Assembly: GCA_964429655.1 (NCBI GenBank) | Contig: CAYSCZ010000051.1 | Coordinates: 1-21,422 of the forward strand | DNA: 21,422 nt | Source: CAYSCZ01 sp964429655 | GTDB lineage: Bacteria; Bacteroidota; Bacteroidia; Cytophagales; Cyclobacteriaceae | Direction of reading: 5' to 3' | Shown: one piece after another, positions 7,290 through 16,163 of the stretch | How positions within the stretch are numbered: the first letter of the stretch is position 1 | How the letters are laid out: each line of letters starts with the position of its first letter | Made by a program: the position numbers and the translations under genes | Notes under the pieces: model-generated | The model's database searches: none | What the model saw: the letters and a program-made list of their open reading frames with translations, nothing else | Told to the model about the DNA's origin: nothing

Positions 7290-7613
7290 ATGAAAATTAA
7301 ATTATTTAGTTCAATTCAGGAAGCTGAATATATGTTTACAAATAAAAGGATGATCACTTTTAATCATCAGGCAAAAAAATTTTGTATAATGAAATATGAT
7401 GATCGCTATGTGGTCTTCCCTGACAGTTGTCCTCATCAAGGTGCATCCTTATCCTCCGGGTTTTTAAACAATCAAGATGAAATTGTCTGTCCCTGGCATT
7501 CACATAGGTATAATTTGAAAACGGGGCAAGAGAGCAATTTACGCTCAGATGATTTGATGCTGCACCAAGTCTACATTGAACAAGACGGTATTTACTTTGA
7601 AAATCGACAATAA
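7290..7613 (+). CDS. Small Rieske [2Fe-2S] protein
   Basis: This 107-residue soluble ferredoxin-like protein carries one Rieske domain. The cluster ligands are visible as CPHQG (Cys47, His49) and CPWHSHRYN (Cys67, His70), the standard CxH-x17-CxxH arrangement. No membrane anchor or second domain is present. It resembles the small electron carriers (NirD/ferredoxin type) that feed oxygenases or reductases. It is followed after 2 bases by an SDR gene in the same direction, so the two are probably co-transcribed. No oxygenase or reductase partner is seen nearby, so its electron acceptor is unknown. Confidence 0.88.
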   Translation: MKIKLFSSIQEAEYMFTNKRMITFNHQAKKFCIMKYDDRYVVFPDSCPHQGASLSSGFLNNQDEIVCPWHSHRYNLKTGQESNLRSDDLMLHQVYIEQDGIYFENRQ

Positions 7614-7615
7614 GG

Positions 7616-8464
7616 ATGGAAAGAAAAATTTGTATCGTTAGTGGAGGAAATTCCGGGATAGGCAAATATACCTGCCTGGGCATGATGAAACGGGGGTTTA
7701 AAGTAATAATGCTCAGCAGGGATCTTAAAAAAGCCAATAGTGCAATTGAAGAAATAACTGCTGTTTCAAAATCGGGTGATATTGAGTCCGCGATTTGCGA
7801 CTACACATCCTTTAAATCAATTAAAAACTTTGCTGACGAGTTTCTCAAGCGATTTAACCGGCTGGATGTTTTAATCAATAACGCAGGGGCTTTTTACGAC
7901 ACGTATTCAGAAACAGAAGATGGATACGAAAGCCAGTGGCAGGTAAATCATCTGGCGGGTTTTTATTTGACCAATTTGTTATTACCGGTGATGAACTCCC
8001 AAAATGGGGGAAGAATAGTAAATGTCTCATCAGCTGCTCATTACAATGGAAGGATAAATATTTCTGATGTAAACAGAAAAGCGAATTACGATGGCATTAA
8101 AGCTTACTGCCAGTCTAAACTTGCAAACGTTATGATCGCAAATGAACTATCAAGACGATATATTGATCAGGGAATTTCTGCTAACAGTCTACATCCGGGT
8201 GTGGTCAAAACATCATTTGGTCAAAAAAACAGCAAGGGACTTTATGATATCATTTGGAGGCTAAGCAAACCCTTTATGATTTCTGAAAGAGAAGGGGCTA
8301 GAACCTCAATATTTTTAGGATCATCAGAAAAAGTGAATGGGGTTACAGGTAAGTATTTTGAGAAATGCAAAATCAAAAAGCCTTCGCCCCGGGCTTTGAA
8401 CGCCAAAAATTGCGAAAAACTCTGGGCACTAAGTCTTAAAATGGTACCAGCTATTGAATCCTAA
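7616..8464 (+). CDS. Short-chain dehydrogenase/reductase (retinol dehydrogenase-like)
   Basis: This is an NAD(P)-dependent oxidoreductase with a Rossmann fold, 282 residues. It shows the nucleotide-binding SGGNSGIG at 9-16, a basic residue pattern SRDLKKA at 35-41 that suggests NADPH preference, NNAGA at 88-92, the catalytic serine in VNVSSAAHYNG, and the active-site pair in YCQSK (Tyr164, Lys168). HPGVVKTSF and the longer C-terminal region resemble the retinol dehydrogenase/WW-domain oxidoreductase-like branch. The ATG is 2 bases after the Rieske gene stop, with GG between. The last 14 bases overlap the end of the convergent antiporter gene. The substrate is unknown. Confidence 0.88.
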   Translation: MERKICIVSGGNSGIGKYTCLGMMKRGFKVIMLSRDLKKANSAIEEITAVSKSGDIESAICDYTSFKSIKNFADEFLKRFNRLDVLINNAGAFYDTYSETEDGYESQWQVNHLAGFYLTNLLLPVMNSQNGGRIVNVSSAAHYNGRINISDVNRKANYDGIKAYCQSKLANVMIANELSRRYIDQGISANSLHPGVVKTSFGQKNSKGLYDIIWRLSKPFMISEREGARTSIFLGSSEKVNGVTGKYFEKCKIKKPSPRALNAKNCEKLWALSLKMVPAIES

Positions 8465-9647
8465 ATATTCTAACGGCAGTCAATAGCTTATCAGCGATGT
8501 AGCCAGCAACAGCGTTATCTGCACCCCTTCCGATGATGTATATAACGAATAAGACATAAATTCCCAGAAGTGTGTATGCTTTTATGCTTCCCATCGTCTC
8601 ACTACTGGTAAAAATAAAAACGGCTACAGCTGTCATCAAGAGTAACAAAAACCGTAGTTCCGTACTCAGGTCTACAATTTCGGGGGGCATGTATAAAGGC
8701 CCAAACGTTAAGGTGAATATGAATAAAGGAAACCCTAAGGCAAAGCACACATCAAAGATATTGCTGCCAAGTGCATTTGAGATGGCATCATCATATTTTC
8801 CTTTCTGGGCATCTTTCATAGAAATTACAGTATCCGGGAAGCTTGAAGCAGCCGCCGCTAATATCAATGCTACAAACATTACCGGTATACCTAAACCGTC
8901 AAAGGTACCAAGATATGGTACATGATACTGATCTTCCCCTAACCATTCACAGGCTACAACCAGAAAATAACAGACAAAAGCAATGGATAGCGTAGCGAAG
9001 ATCAATAAAGACCAGGCTGAAGAGGCATTAATTCTACCTTTTCCTAAAAAGATCCGCTCCAGGTCAAGGGTAAAAATTGCTTTTGATAAGCTTATATTTT
9101 GTCTTTCTTCATCATGGAATATTTCACTGTCTGCAGACTCCTTTTGGAATTCATCTTTCTTTTGTTTTCGAATCATCCCTGAAATCATATAGGTTATGTA
9201 CACGATATATACCATCATTAATATAAATCCATGGTACCAGTCCAGTCGATTCCCACTTATCAAAATAAGAAATATTATCTCCGTGATGATTAGTGCAATA
9301 CCATCCCGCATCATTACCTTTCTGGATATTTTTATTTCTCTGACAACACCTACACTAATGACTGCGATTATGGAAACAGCGGGGATAACCATACCATTAA
9401 ATATTGCACTTCCGGCAGTTGTTCCTATGCCTCCTGAAAATCCTGACGCGTCTTTTAGAATAAATAAGAAGAATAAAGAGGTGAAAACCTCAGGCATAGA
9501 GCTGGCTACAGCATTAATGGTAGCTCCGCGCACTCCATCGGATAAATTTCTGCCTACAAATTCAGAAGCCGTAACAAATGCATCTCCTGCTTTCCAAATA
9601 ACAAGACAACAGAATGATATTAAAAGCAGAGGAATAAGTATTCCCAT
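8451..9647 (-). CDS. Ca2+/cation antiporter (CaCA family, Na+/Ca2+ exchanger-like)
   Basis: This is an inner-membrane cation exchanger with about ten hydrophobic segments in two halves. Both alpha repeats are clear: ASSMPEVFTS with GSAIFNG in the first half (about residues 48-85) and ASSFPDTVIS with NALGSNIFD in the second (about 267-299). The acidic residues in PE and PD are the expected ion ligands. The usual GTS before the proline is ASS in both repeats, a mild departure. The halves are joined by a hydrophilic, charged loop at about residues 160-185. I set the start at the ATG at 9647; an in-frame TTG at 9653 would add two residues. The 398-residue length suits the family. It converges on the SDR gene and overlaps it by 14 bases. 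Confidence 0.85.
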   Translation of the reverse strand: MGILIPLLLISFCCLVIWKAGDAFVTASEFVGRNLSDGVRGATINAVASSMPEVFTSLFFLFILKDASGFSGGIGTTAGSAIFNGMVIPAVSIIAVISVGVVREIKISRKVMMRDGIALIITEIIFLILISGNRLDWYHGFILMMVYIVYITYMISGMIRKQKKDEFQKESADSEIFHDEERQNISLSKAIFTLDLERIFLGKGRINASSAWSLLIFATLSIAFVCYFLVVACEWLGEDQYHVPYLGTFDGLGIPVMFVALILAAAASSFPDTVISMKDAQKGKYDDAISNALGSNIFDVCFALGFPLFIFTLTFGPLYMPPEIVDLSTELRFLLLLMTAVAVFIFTSSETMGSIKAYTLLGIYVLFVIYIIGRGADNAVAGYIADKLLTAVRIFRIQ

Positions 9648-9759
9648 CAACAAATAAGATTAAAATGCAAATAATACAACTTTATTGAATAATAATCAAT
9701 CTGCAAAATTATATTATCTTAGGATTAAAGAGCGATTTTTTTCTAATTTAAACATAATA

Positions 9760-9790
9760 GAACAAAAACGTTCGAGTTCGTTCATATTAC
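9760..9790. promoter_or_regulatory. Possible activator-binding site upstream of the permease gene
   Basis: GAAC-6-GTTC (9760-9773) is followed at once by a second GTTCG and a GTTC, so the GTTC word occurs three times in 14 bases. It lies about 75 bases before the -24/-12 promoter candidate, a usual distance for an enhancer-binding regulator. The role is inferred; the repeat itself is short. Confidence 0.3.
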
Positions 9791-9836
9791 AATAATCTTA
9801 AAATCGTAAGTAGTTGATTAATACAGTATTAACTAT

Positions 9837-9853
9837 TTGGCACAGGTTATGTT
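9837..9853 (+). promoter_or_regulatory. Candidate sigma-54 (-24/-12) promoter for the permease gene
   Basis: TTGGCAC (9837-9843) is a perfect -24 box. After a 5-base spacer comes ATGTT (9849-9853) at the -12 position, where TTGCW is expected; the T-G core and spacing fit and the C is replaced by T. Transcription would begin near 9863, some 18 bases before the ATG. The rest of the 9648-9880 gap is AT-rich and shows no ORF. Confidence 0.5.
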
Positions 9854-9880
9854 AATCTTTATTATGTTATTTTCAATCTT

Positions 9881-12256
9881 ATGCTTATCAATTTTATAAG
9901 GATTACTTTCAGATATTTCAACAGACAAAAATCTTTTGTTGCTATCAATGTTGTTGGGTTATCGTTAAGCCTTGCCTGTTGCATCGTGGCTTACATAAAC
10001 TATAAATACGCCAGAGATTTTGACAAAATTCATGAAAAACGGGATAATATCTATAAAATACACACCTTCAAGAATATACAGGGCAATCCTCTGGAATTTG
10101 GCATTACACCTATGCCACTGGCCAATGCTATAAAAGAAGACATCCCTGAGATAAATATGGCCTCCAAATACATTGGTTCGGAAATCATCTTAAAGCATAA
10201 TGAAAACATCTTCAATGAATGGATAGGGTTCATAGATCCTGATTTTATAGAAATGTTCTCAATCAAAACAACACTTGGAACTATAAAATCTATTCATGAA
10301 AAAGGCAATATTCTGATTACCCAAGAAACAGCTAAGAAATACTTCAAGGATAAGAACCCCCTTGGTAAGATACTGCATATTTATGTGGACGATCGTGAAT
10401 ACAACTTCATTGTAAGTGCTATTGTTGAAGATATGCCAAACAATAACAGTTTCATCTTTGACGGGCTTTTAAATTTTGAAAATTATAAAACTATTAAGAA
10501 CATTAAAACTAATGATTGGAAAATGTTCGCAGCCGGTACCTTTATTCATGTAGACAAAGGTTTTAATACCAAAGCTTTTTCTAACCAACTTGATCAGTAT
10601 ATACCAATCCAGAACGATGCCAGAAACGATTGGCAAGTTTCGCATTTTGAACTGGTCCATCTTCCTGATCTGGGTAACAGGGTGCGGGATATACGTTCTA
10701 ACTGGTTGAATGCAAACATCCACCCTGCCGCCGTATCAGGACCTCCAATCATGGCGCTACTAATTTTGCTTATTGCTTGCTTTAACTTCACCAATACTTC
10801 CCTTGCCTCCTCCAGCAGTAGGGTAAAAGAGATAGGCATCAGAAAGGTTATTGGCGGAAACCGTCGTCAATTAATCCTGCAGTTCTTTGGTGAAAATCTA
10901 GTGATTTGTTTTTTGGCAATAGTCCTGTCACTGGTAATTTCGACATATCTTGTCCCTTTATATAGTGCTTTATGGCAGGGAATGAACCTGGAGTTGGACT
11001 TCACAGGGAACATAAATCTTTATATTTTCTTATTTGGATTATTAATTGCCTGTGGTGTTATCGCGGGGGCTTACCCATCAATTTACATCAGTAAGTTTGA
11101 GCCAGTGAAAATCTTAAAAGGCAATTTTAAAATCAGAGGGGGAAACAGCCTGTTTGCCAAAGTACTGCTTGCAGCCCAATTTGCTTTAACCATAATTTCA
11201 TTATTAGCAAGCATAGTGTTCATACAAAATGCAAATTATCAGAAAAACAAGGACATGGGATTTGCACGTGAGGGTATAATTTTTACTGAGTTACATTCAA
11301 AGGATGCCTATGATAAATATAGAAATGAACTTTTAAGGCATAAAAATATCTATAAAGTAGCGGCATCTGGCAATCATATCGGTAGGTGGACCTACGGACG
11401 CACCATAAAGTGGAAGGAAAAAGAAATAGAGGCAGATATGATGGATTTTTCACCTGAATATTTTGATTTGATGGATGTTGAACTCTTAGAGGGTAGATTT
11501 TTCAAAAAAGAATTGAAAGCCAGTGACAGGGAAAATTCAATTATTATTAATAAAACACTTGCAGATCAGTTTGGCTGGGATAATCCTATTGGCAAAAGAG
11601 TAGCCATCGACGATTCCACAAGATTAAATGTGGTTGGCATGATTAGATCGTTTCATGATGAGGGGTTTTTTAATCCACTTGAGCCGCTGGGGATAAGATA
11701 TGTTGATGATGAAGACATTCGTTTCTTAGTCGCGAGCGTCAATAATCAAAAACTCCTAGAAAGTTATGAGGATATGCAAGCCGCATGGCTAAATATATTT
11801 CCTACCAAACCCTTTGAAGGCTATTATGAGGATCGTATAATCTCCCGGTCATTAAGAGTCAATAATAATCTGTATATCATATTCACATTTATGGGTATCA
11901 TTTCAGTAATACTCTCATCGATAGGATTATATACTATGGTTTCTCTTAATGTGATTAGAAAAACCAAGGAAATTGGAATTAGAAAAGTACTGGGGGCTAA
12001 CCTTTGGGGTATTGTAAAAGTAATAAATAAACCCTATGTCATCCTTATCCTGTTGGCTGCTATCACGGGGACTTATGTAGGTTATTATCTGGTATTGAAT
12101 CTTATATCATCGATTTTCTCCTATTTCCAACCAATATCACTAACGGCGATCCTATTACCAGTTATCTTTTTATTAATACTTGGAGCAAGTATATCCAGTG
12201 GAAGAATTCTTATGACAGCACTTCAAAACCCTGCCCTTTCTTTACGTGATGAATAA
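9881..12256 (+). CDS. FtsX/MacB-type ABC transporter permease (two permease modules)
   Basis: This 791-residue membrane protein consists of two MacB-like units, each with one helix, a large periplasmic domain and an FtsX-type three-helix bundle. The first helix is at about residues 17-38. The first FtsX region (about 285-410) holds KEIGIRKVIGG at 316-326. The second unit begins around residue 424, and its FtsX region near the C-terminus carries the matching KEIGIRKVLGA at 696-706. The repeated motif shows an internal duplication. Such long permeases are abundant in Cytophagales, where the ATPase is often encoded elsewhere; none is present here. They are thought to act in efflux or mechanical coupling across the envelope, but the substrate is unknown. 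A sigma-54 promoter candidate precedes it. Its stop codon abuts the stop of the convergent lipoprotein gene with no gap. Confidence 0.88.
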   Translation: MLINFIRITFRYFNRQKSFVAINVVGLSLSLACCIVAYINYKYARDFDKIHEKRDNIYKIHTFKNIQGNPLEFGITPMPLANAIKEDIPEINMASKYIGSEIILKHNENIFNEWIGFIDPDFIEMFSIKTTLGTIKSIHEKGNILITQETAKKYFKDKNPLGKILHIYVDDREYNFIVSAIVEDMPNNNSFIFDGLLNFENYKTIKNIKTNDWKMFAAGTFIHVDKGFNTKAFSNQLDQYIPIQNDARNDWQVSHFELVHLPDLGNRVRDIRSNWLNANIHPAAVSGPPIMALLILLIACFNFTNTSLASSSSRVKEIGIRKVIGGNRRQLILQFFGENLVICFLAIVLSLVISTYLVPLYSALWQGMNLELDFTGNINLYIFLFGLLIACGVIAGAYPSIYISKFEPVKILKGNFKIRGGNSLFAKVLLAAQFALTIISLLASIVFIQNANYQKNKDMGFAREGIIFTELHSKDAYDKYRNELLRHKNIYKVAASGNHIGRWTYGRTIKWKEKEIEADMMDFSPEYFDLMDVELLEGRFFKKELKASDRENSIIINKTLADQFGWDNPIGKRVAIDDSTRLNVVGMIRSFHDEGFFNPLEPLGIRYVDDEDIRFLVASVNNQKLLESYEDMQAAWLNIFPTKPFEGYYEDRIISRSLRVNNNLYIIFTFMGIISVILSSIGLYTMVSLNVIRKTKEIGIRKVLGANLWGIVKVINKPYVILILLAAITGTYVGYYLVLNLISSIFSYFQPISLTAILLPVIFLLILGASISSGRILMTALQNPALSLRDE

Positions 12257-13636
12257 TCAATTTTGACCCGGGAACCATTCGTAGGCACCTATATCGGGGA
12301 TACTATCCCGTTCGTGGCCCGTCAAATCGGTTAAAATATTAGTGTCCAACCCACTGTTGACAGCCGGGGAAAGGCTATCTAATCGGTAATCAAACGCAAA
12401 TTCATTAACAAATAGCGGGAAATTTCGCTGTTGGGAAAAGGTATTACTTTCAGGGAAAATATCATTGGCCACGCCTTTAATGATGTTATTGTCAAAGATA
12501 AGATCACTATCCGTGCCGCCATCAAGATTAATCAATAGCTCTTCAAATTCATTACCCCAGATTATCGAATTGGCCATTTGCACATTCAGCTCAATAACTA
12601 GCAATTCATTGTTGGCTAAAGGAAAGTTATCGGAGAACTGGACAGAGGGACTTGTTTGCAATAGGTCAGATGGGTTATTGGTAAATGTACAATGGGTATA
12701 TGTGTAATTACCGCCTGCAAAATTCCCCACTAAAAATTGTCCGGCATTATTTATCTGAGTGTTTAAAACCTGAATATCAGAAGTGAATGCCAGAATACCT
12801 GCCACGGCCATATTTTGAATTATCGTGTTACTGATCCTCAAATCAAATTCAGTATCATCATCTGGTGTGCCTACCCTTAAACCGATGGTACCATTTTTTA
12901 TTATAGTATGATTAACCTCGTTTCCCCTGCTTCCTTCCAGTAGAAATATACCGCCCCACTGACCAGGTGCCCTGTCGAAGTTTTCATCAAACCTTGTGTT
13001 TCGAATCACAACCTGATTGTCAGGTTCACCCATCATTTTAATGTTTCCCTGCACAAAAATCGAAGCATTTTGATCAAGCAAAACATTGGTTCCCGCTTCA
13101 ATGGTTAATGTACACAAGCTATCCACCAACACGGTGTCCCGCAATACATAGGGTCTGTCAGCGGTCCAGGTTGTGTTGCAAGGTAAAATCTGTTTAATCA
13201 AAAAATTCGCATCTTGCCCCCAGCTAATCAGCCGCACCACATCCTGGTTATTATTTGATTCAAAAATTATCGAGTCCTTAACAAGGAATGGCAGATCTTT
13301 ATCCATAGGGTCAATTAAAACCTCCACAAGTATTAATAGGCTGTCCTGGCCAAGAATAGATACATTTTGAAAATCGTGTCCTTCCCTTCCGCTCACAATA
13401 ATCTTATAGGCTGATGAAGCTCCTTTGGCTAATGATAACCTTTCTATATTAATGGCATTGTCATTTTCATTAAATACCCTAAGTCTTTTGGTGATGCTGC
13501 TCCTGGAGGCTAAAAGGGTATCAAAAATGATAGTATCCTCGGAGAAGGTTATCCTTGCCCCTTGTTCAAAGGTGAACGTTTCTTCCTGCAATTCGCAGGA
13601 AATTAAAAATAAGATAAGATAAAAATATCGCTTCAA
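12257..13636 (-). CDS. Predicted lipoprotein with right-handed beta-helix domain
   Basis: This 459-residue protein begins with a lipoprotein signal (MKRYFYLILFLISC, lipobox LISC, Cys14), so it is likely anchored in the outer or inner membrane. Residues 25-150 look like an all-beta domain. From about residue 160 there are repeated short strands with asparagine-rich turns, the WGGIFLLEGS block, and NTIIQNMAVAGI-like coils typical of parallel beta-helices. The end, PDIGAYEW, is the closing motif of many such secreted proteins (choice-of-anchor Q type). No catalytic residues can be assigned. The start is a TTG 2 bases after the prfA stop; no in-frame ATG or GTG lies between the preceding in-frame stop and the signal peptide. 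It is probably co-transcribed with prfA. Confidence 0.75.
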   Translation of the reverse strand: MKRYFYLILFLISCELQEETFTFEQGARITFSEDTIIFDTLLASRSSITKRLRVFNENDNAINIERLSLAKGASSAYKIIVSGREGHDFQNVSILGQDSLLILVEVLIDPMDKDLPFLVKDSIIFESNNNQDVVRLISWGQDANFLIKQILPCNTTWTADRPYVLRDTVLVDSLCTLTIEAGTNVLLDQNASIFVQGNIKMMGEPDNQVVIRNTRFDENFDRAPGQWGGIFLLEGSRGNEVNHTIIKNGTIGLRVGTPDDDTEFDLRISNTIIQNMAVAGILAFTSDIQVLNTQINNAGQFLVGNFAGGNYTYTHCTFTNNPSDLLQTSPSVQFSDNFPLANNELLVIELNVQMANSIIWGNEFEELLINLDGGTDSDLIFDNNIIKGVANDIFPESNTFSQQRNFPLFVNEFAFDYRLDSLSPAVNSGLDTNILTDLTGHERDSIPDIGAYEWFPGQN

Positions 13637-13638
13637 GG

Positions 13639-14715
13639 TTAAGCTATTTGCTCTCCTTCATTCATCTTTTCAGAATTCTCTGCGATTCGTAATCGCTCGA
13701 TAAAATCTTCAAGCATGCCATTCATCACTGTTGGAAGGTTGTAGGACGAGTAACCAATTCTATGGTCCGTTACCCGCGATTGAGGATAATTATAGGTCCT
13801 TATTTTATCTGACCGGTCACCACTACCAACCATTGACTTTCTATTAGCAGCAATTTCGTCATTGTGCTTTTTCAGTTCCATCTCATACAGCTTGGACCTG
13901 AGTACAATCAAAGCTTTTTCATAGTTCATGTGTTGTGACCGGCCATCCTGACATTCAACGACCACTCCTGTTGGATTATGCGTCAATCTAATTGCAGACT
14001 CCGTTTTGTTGACATGTTGTCCGCCAGCTCCCGAGGATCTAAAAGTATCTTTCCTCACATCGGCCATATTTAATTCGACGTCAACGTCTTCAGCTTCCGG
14101 CAAAACAGCAATTGATGCCGCCGAGGTATGCACCCGCCCCTGGGACTCAGTTGCCGGCACTCTTTGCACCCTATGCACGCCTGATTCGAATTTTAATTTG
14201 GCATACACATCTTCGCCTTCAATTGACGCAATTATCTCTTTATAACCTCCTGCTGTCCCTTCATTTAGGTTTAAGACCGATAATTTCCAATTTTGATTCT
14301 CGGCATATAATTGATACATCCTGAAGAGATCACCTACGAATATGGCTGCTTCGTCACCACCTGTTCCAGCCCTTATCTCCAGCACAATATTCTTACTATC
14401 ATTGGGGTCTTTTGGAATCAACATCACTTTTAACACTTCTTCCAGTTCCGGCTTTTTTTCTTCCAACGCCTCTATTTCCATTTTAGCCATCTCCCTGAAT
14501 TCCTGATCCTTTTCTTTTTCAAGCAGATCTTTTGAATTTTTTATATTGGCAAGAACCTCCTGATACTCTTCATATTTCTTTACAATTTTCTCCAGGTCTT
14601 TATATTCTTTGTTCAGCCTGGAATATTTCTTCATATCCTCCATTGACTCCGGCTGTACGATCAACTGACTTACATCCTCGAATCTTGCTTTTATTTCCTC
14701 CAGCTTTTCAATCAT
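13639..14715 (-). CDS. prfA: Peptide chain release factor 1 (RF1)
   Basis: This is the translation termination factor that reads UAA and UAG. Its 358 residues are the usual RF1 length. The codon-recognition tripeptide PAT stands at 187-189 within VQRVPATESQGRVHTSAA, which separates it from RF2 (SPF). The catalytic GGQ is at 231-233 in SSGAGGQHVNKTESAIR. An N-terminal coiled-coil region (about 1-100) and the RAGTGGDEAAIF segment are also typical. The ATG lies about 30 bases behind a TAnnTTTG promoter element. The beta-helix lipoprotein gene follows after 2 bases. All key residues are intact. Confidence 0.98.
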   Translation of the reverse strand: MIEKLEEIKARFEDVSQLIVQPESMEDMKKYSRLNKEYKDLEKIVKKYEEYQEVLANIKNSKDLLEKEKDQEFREMAKMEIEALEEKKPELEEVLKVMLIPKDPNDSKNIVLEIRAGTGGDEAAIFVGDLFRMYQLYAENQNWKLSVLNLNEGTAGGYKEIIASIEGEDVYAKLKFESGVHRVQRVPATESQGRVHTSAASIAVLPEAEDVDVELNMADVRKDTFRSSGAGGQHVNKTESAIRLTHNPTGVVVECQDGRSQHMNYEKALIVLRSKLYEMELKKHNDEIAANRKSMVGSGDRSDKIRTYNYPQSRVTDHRIGYSSYNLPTVMNGMLEDFIERLRIAENSEKMNEGEQIA

Positions 14716-14741
14716 CTCATTTGGAATTAAAAAATTGCTTG

Positions 14742-14749
14742 CAAAGTTA
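14742..14749 (-). promoter_or_regulatory. Candidate -7 element for prfA
   Basis: The minus strand reads TAACTTTG, an exact TAnnTTTG match, about 27 bases before the prfA ATG. A matching -33 TTTG is not evident in the 20-odd bases upstream. Confidence 0.45.
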
Positions 14750-14822
14750 ATAAAGGAAAAATCATTTTTAGGTTGCTTAAGGATAAGTAACTTCTAAACG
14801 TGTGATCAGTTAATTTTATATA

Positions 14823-16079
14823 ATGGATTTAATCATAGAATATTTTGAGAAGTTATGGTCGTTGACATTGGAAATGTCGCCCTATCTTCTTTTGGGGTTT
14901 GTAATTGCGGGCCTGCTACATACGTACATCCCAAAGAAAAATATATCAAAATGGATGGGGGGCTATTCTTTTCGATCCACGCTTAATGCAACACTCATAG
15001 GTGTTCCCATGCCTTTGTGTTCATGCGGGGTTATTCCAACAGGTATTTCATTGTACAAAAATGGTGCTTCCAGGAGTAGTACGTTATCTTTTTTAATATC
15101 AACCCCGCAAACCGGAGTGGACTCGATTTTAGTAACTTACTCATTGCTTGGGCTACCACTTGCCATTGCAAGACCATTTATTGCAGGCATCACAGGCATT
15201 ATTGCGGGCATCACCAATTCATCTGTAGAAAAAAAAACTGATGCTCAGGGAAATGATCTTCCTCAGAAAAATGAAACAACGGAAAAGAAAAAATCCTGGA
15301 GAACAGTCTTCCAATATGGGTTTATAGAAATGTTTGAAGACATTGGTAAATGGCTGGTGATTGGCTTATTGCTCGCGGCTTTAATAAGTGTAGTGGTTCC
15401 TGAGGATTTCTTTGTGCAATATTATTCCAGTGATCTATTGGAAATGTTATCCATGCTGGTGATTTCCATTCCATTGTATGTGTGCGCCACAGCCTCTGTA
15501 CCTATTGCTGCGGTTTTAATGGGTAAAGGATTATCAGTGGGTGCGACATTGGTATTTCTTATGGCTGGTCCTGCCACGAATCTGGCAACGATAACTGTTC
15601 TTTTCAGAAGTTTAGGCCGTCGGAGCTTTTATGTATATTTAATAACCATAATTGTTGGGTCTCTGGCTTTTGGCACTTTATTAAATCTATTGCCGGAAAC
15701 GTGGTTTCTAATCTCATCACAACATGGTGGACATACTCATTTAATTCCTTACGGTTTCCAGGTGGTGAGCAGTGCTATTTTGTTAATCTTTCTGTTAAAC
15801 GCATTATTTAAAAGATTTATAAACTTTGAAACGAAAACCAAACAGGAAAAAACCGAAACTATTAGTCAGATGGAAAAAAAGGTAATGGTGAATAATATGG
15901 AGTGTAACCATTGTAAAAGAAGTGTAGAAACAATGATCCAGTCAATAGATGGTATTGAAAAAGCAGAGGTAGACCTTTCAAATAAAATTGTAACTATTCA
16001 TGGAGTAGATGTAAACCTTAACCTCGTCAGAGAAGCGGTTGAAAAAATTGGGTATGAGTACCAGGGTGAGACTGCTTAA
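14823..16079 (+). CDS. Heavy-metal efflux permease (SO_0444/DUF318 type) with C-terminal HMA domain
   Basis: This inner-membrane permease likely exports copper, zinc or a related soft metal. The 418 residues hold two blocks of four or so helices each. The first block has the metal-site motif PMPLCSCGVIPTG (CSCG at 66-69). The second has PLYVCATASVPIAA (Cys221) and AGPATNLATI (249-258). A charged cytoplasmic linker (about 134-160) separates the blocks. A histidine cluster (HGGHTH, 301-306) lies between late helices. The C-terminal 65 residues form a heavy-metal-associated ferredoxin-like domain with the metal pair in MECNHC (Cys361, Cys364) and the usual GVDV/EAVEKIGY ending. The fused domain probably hands metal to the permease or senses it. 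It stands alone between prfA and the decarboxylase operon; no metal regulator gene is adjacent. Confidence 0.87.
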   Translation: MDLIIEYFEKLWSLTLEMSPYLLLGFVIAGLLHTYIPKKNISKWMGGYSFRSTLNATLIGVPMPLCSCGVIPTGISLYKNGASRSSTLSFLISTPQTGVDSILVTYSLLGLPLAIARPFIAGITGIIAGITNSSVEKKTDAQGNDLPQKNETTEKKKSWRTVFQYGFIEMFEDIGKWLVIGLLLAALISVVVPEDFFVQYYSSDLLEMLSMLVISIPLYVCATASVPIAAVLMGKGLSVGATLVFLMAGPATNLATITVLFRSLGRRSFYVYLITIIVGSLAFGTLLNLLPETWFLISSQHGGHTHLIPYGFQVVSSAILLIFLLNALFKRFINFETKTKQEKTETISQMEKKVMVNNMECNHCKRSVETMIQSIDGIEKAEVDLSNKIVTIHGVDVNLNLVREAVEKIGYEYQGETA

Positions 16080-16163
16080 AGCTTTAAAGAAGCTGCTTAG
16101 CTACTTAATCATCAAAGAGCCATGCTTGATATCAATAAATTAACAATTATTACATAATTATCT

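Noticed and set aside
7360..7737. 125-codon minus-strand frame across the Rieske/SDR junction
   Set aside because: It is antisense to two clear genes, with no domain or start signal.
12250..12290. CCCGGG palindrome at the convergent permease/lipoprotein junction as a terminator
   Set aside because: The palindrome has no loop or T-tract on either strand and lies in coding sequence.
16072..16100. Weak stem AGCTT-TAAAG-AAGCT after the metal permease as a terminator
   Set aside because: It has only five pairs and no T-tract follows.
16126..16135. Palindrome TTGATATCAA upstream of oadG as an FNR/CRP site
   Set aside because: The half-sites lack the 4-base spacer that FNR sites need, and a 10-base AT-rich palindrome is common by chance.
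16122..16157. Short ATG frame before oadG as a leader peptide
   Set aside because: It has 11 codons with no regulatory codon run and no paired hairpins of the attenuator kind.
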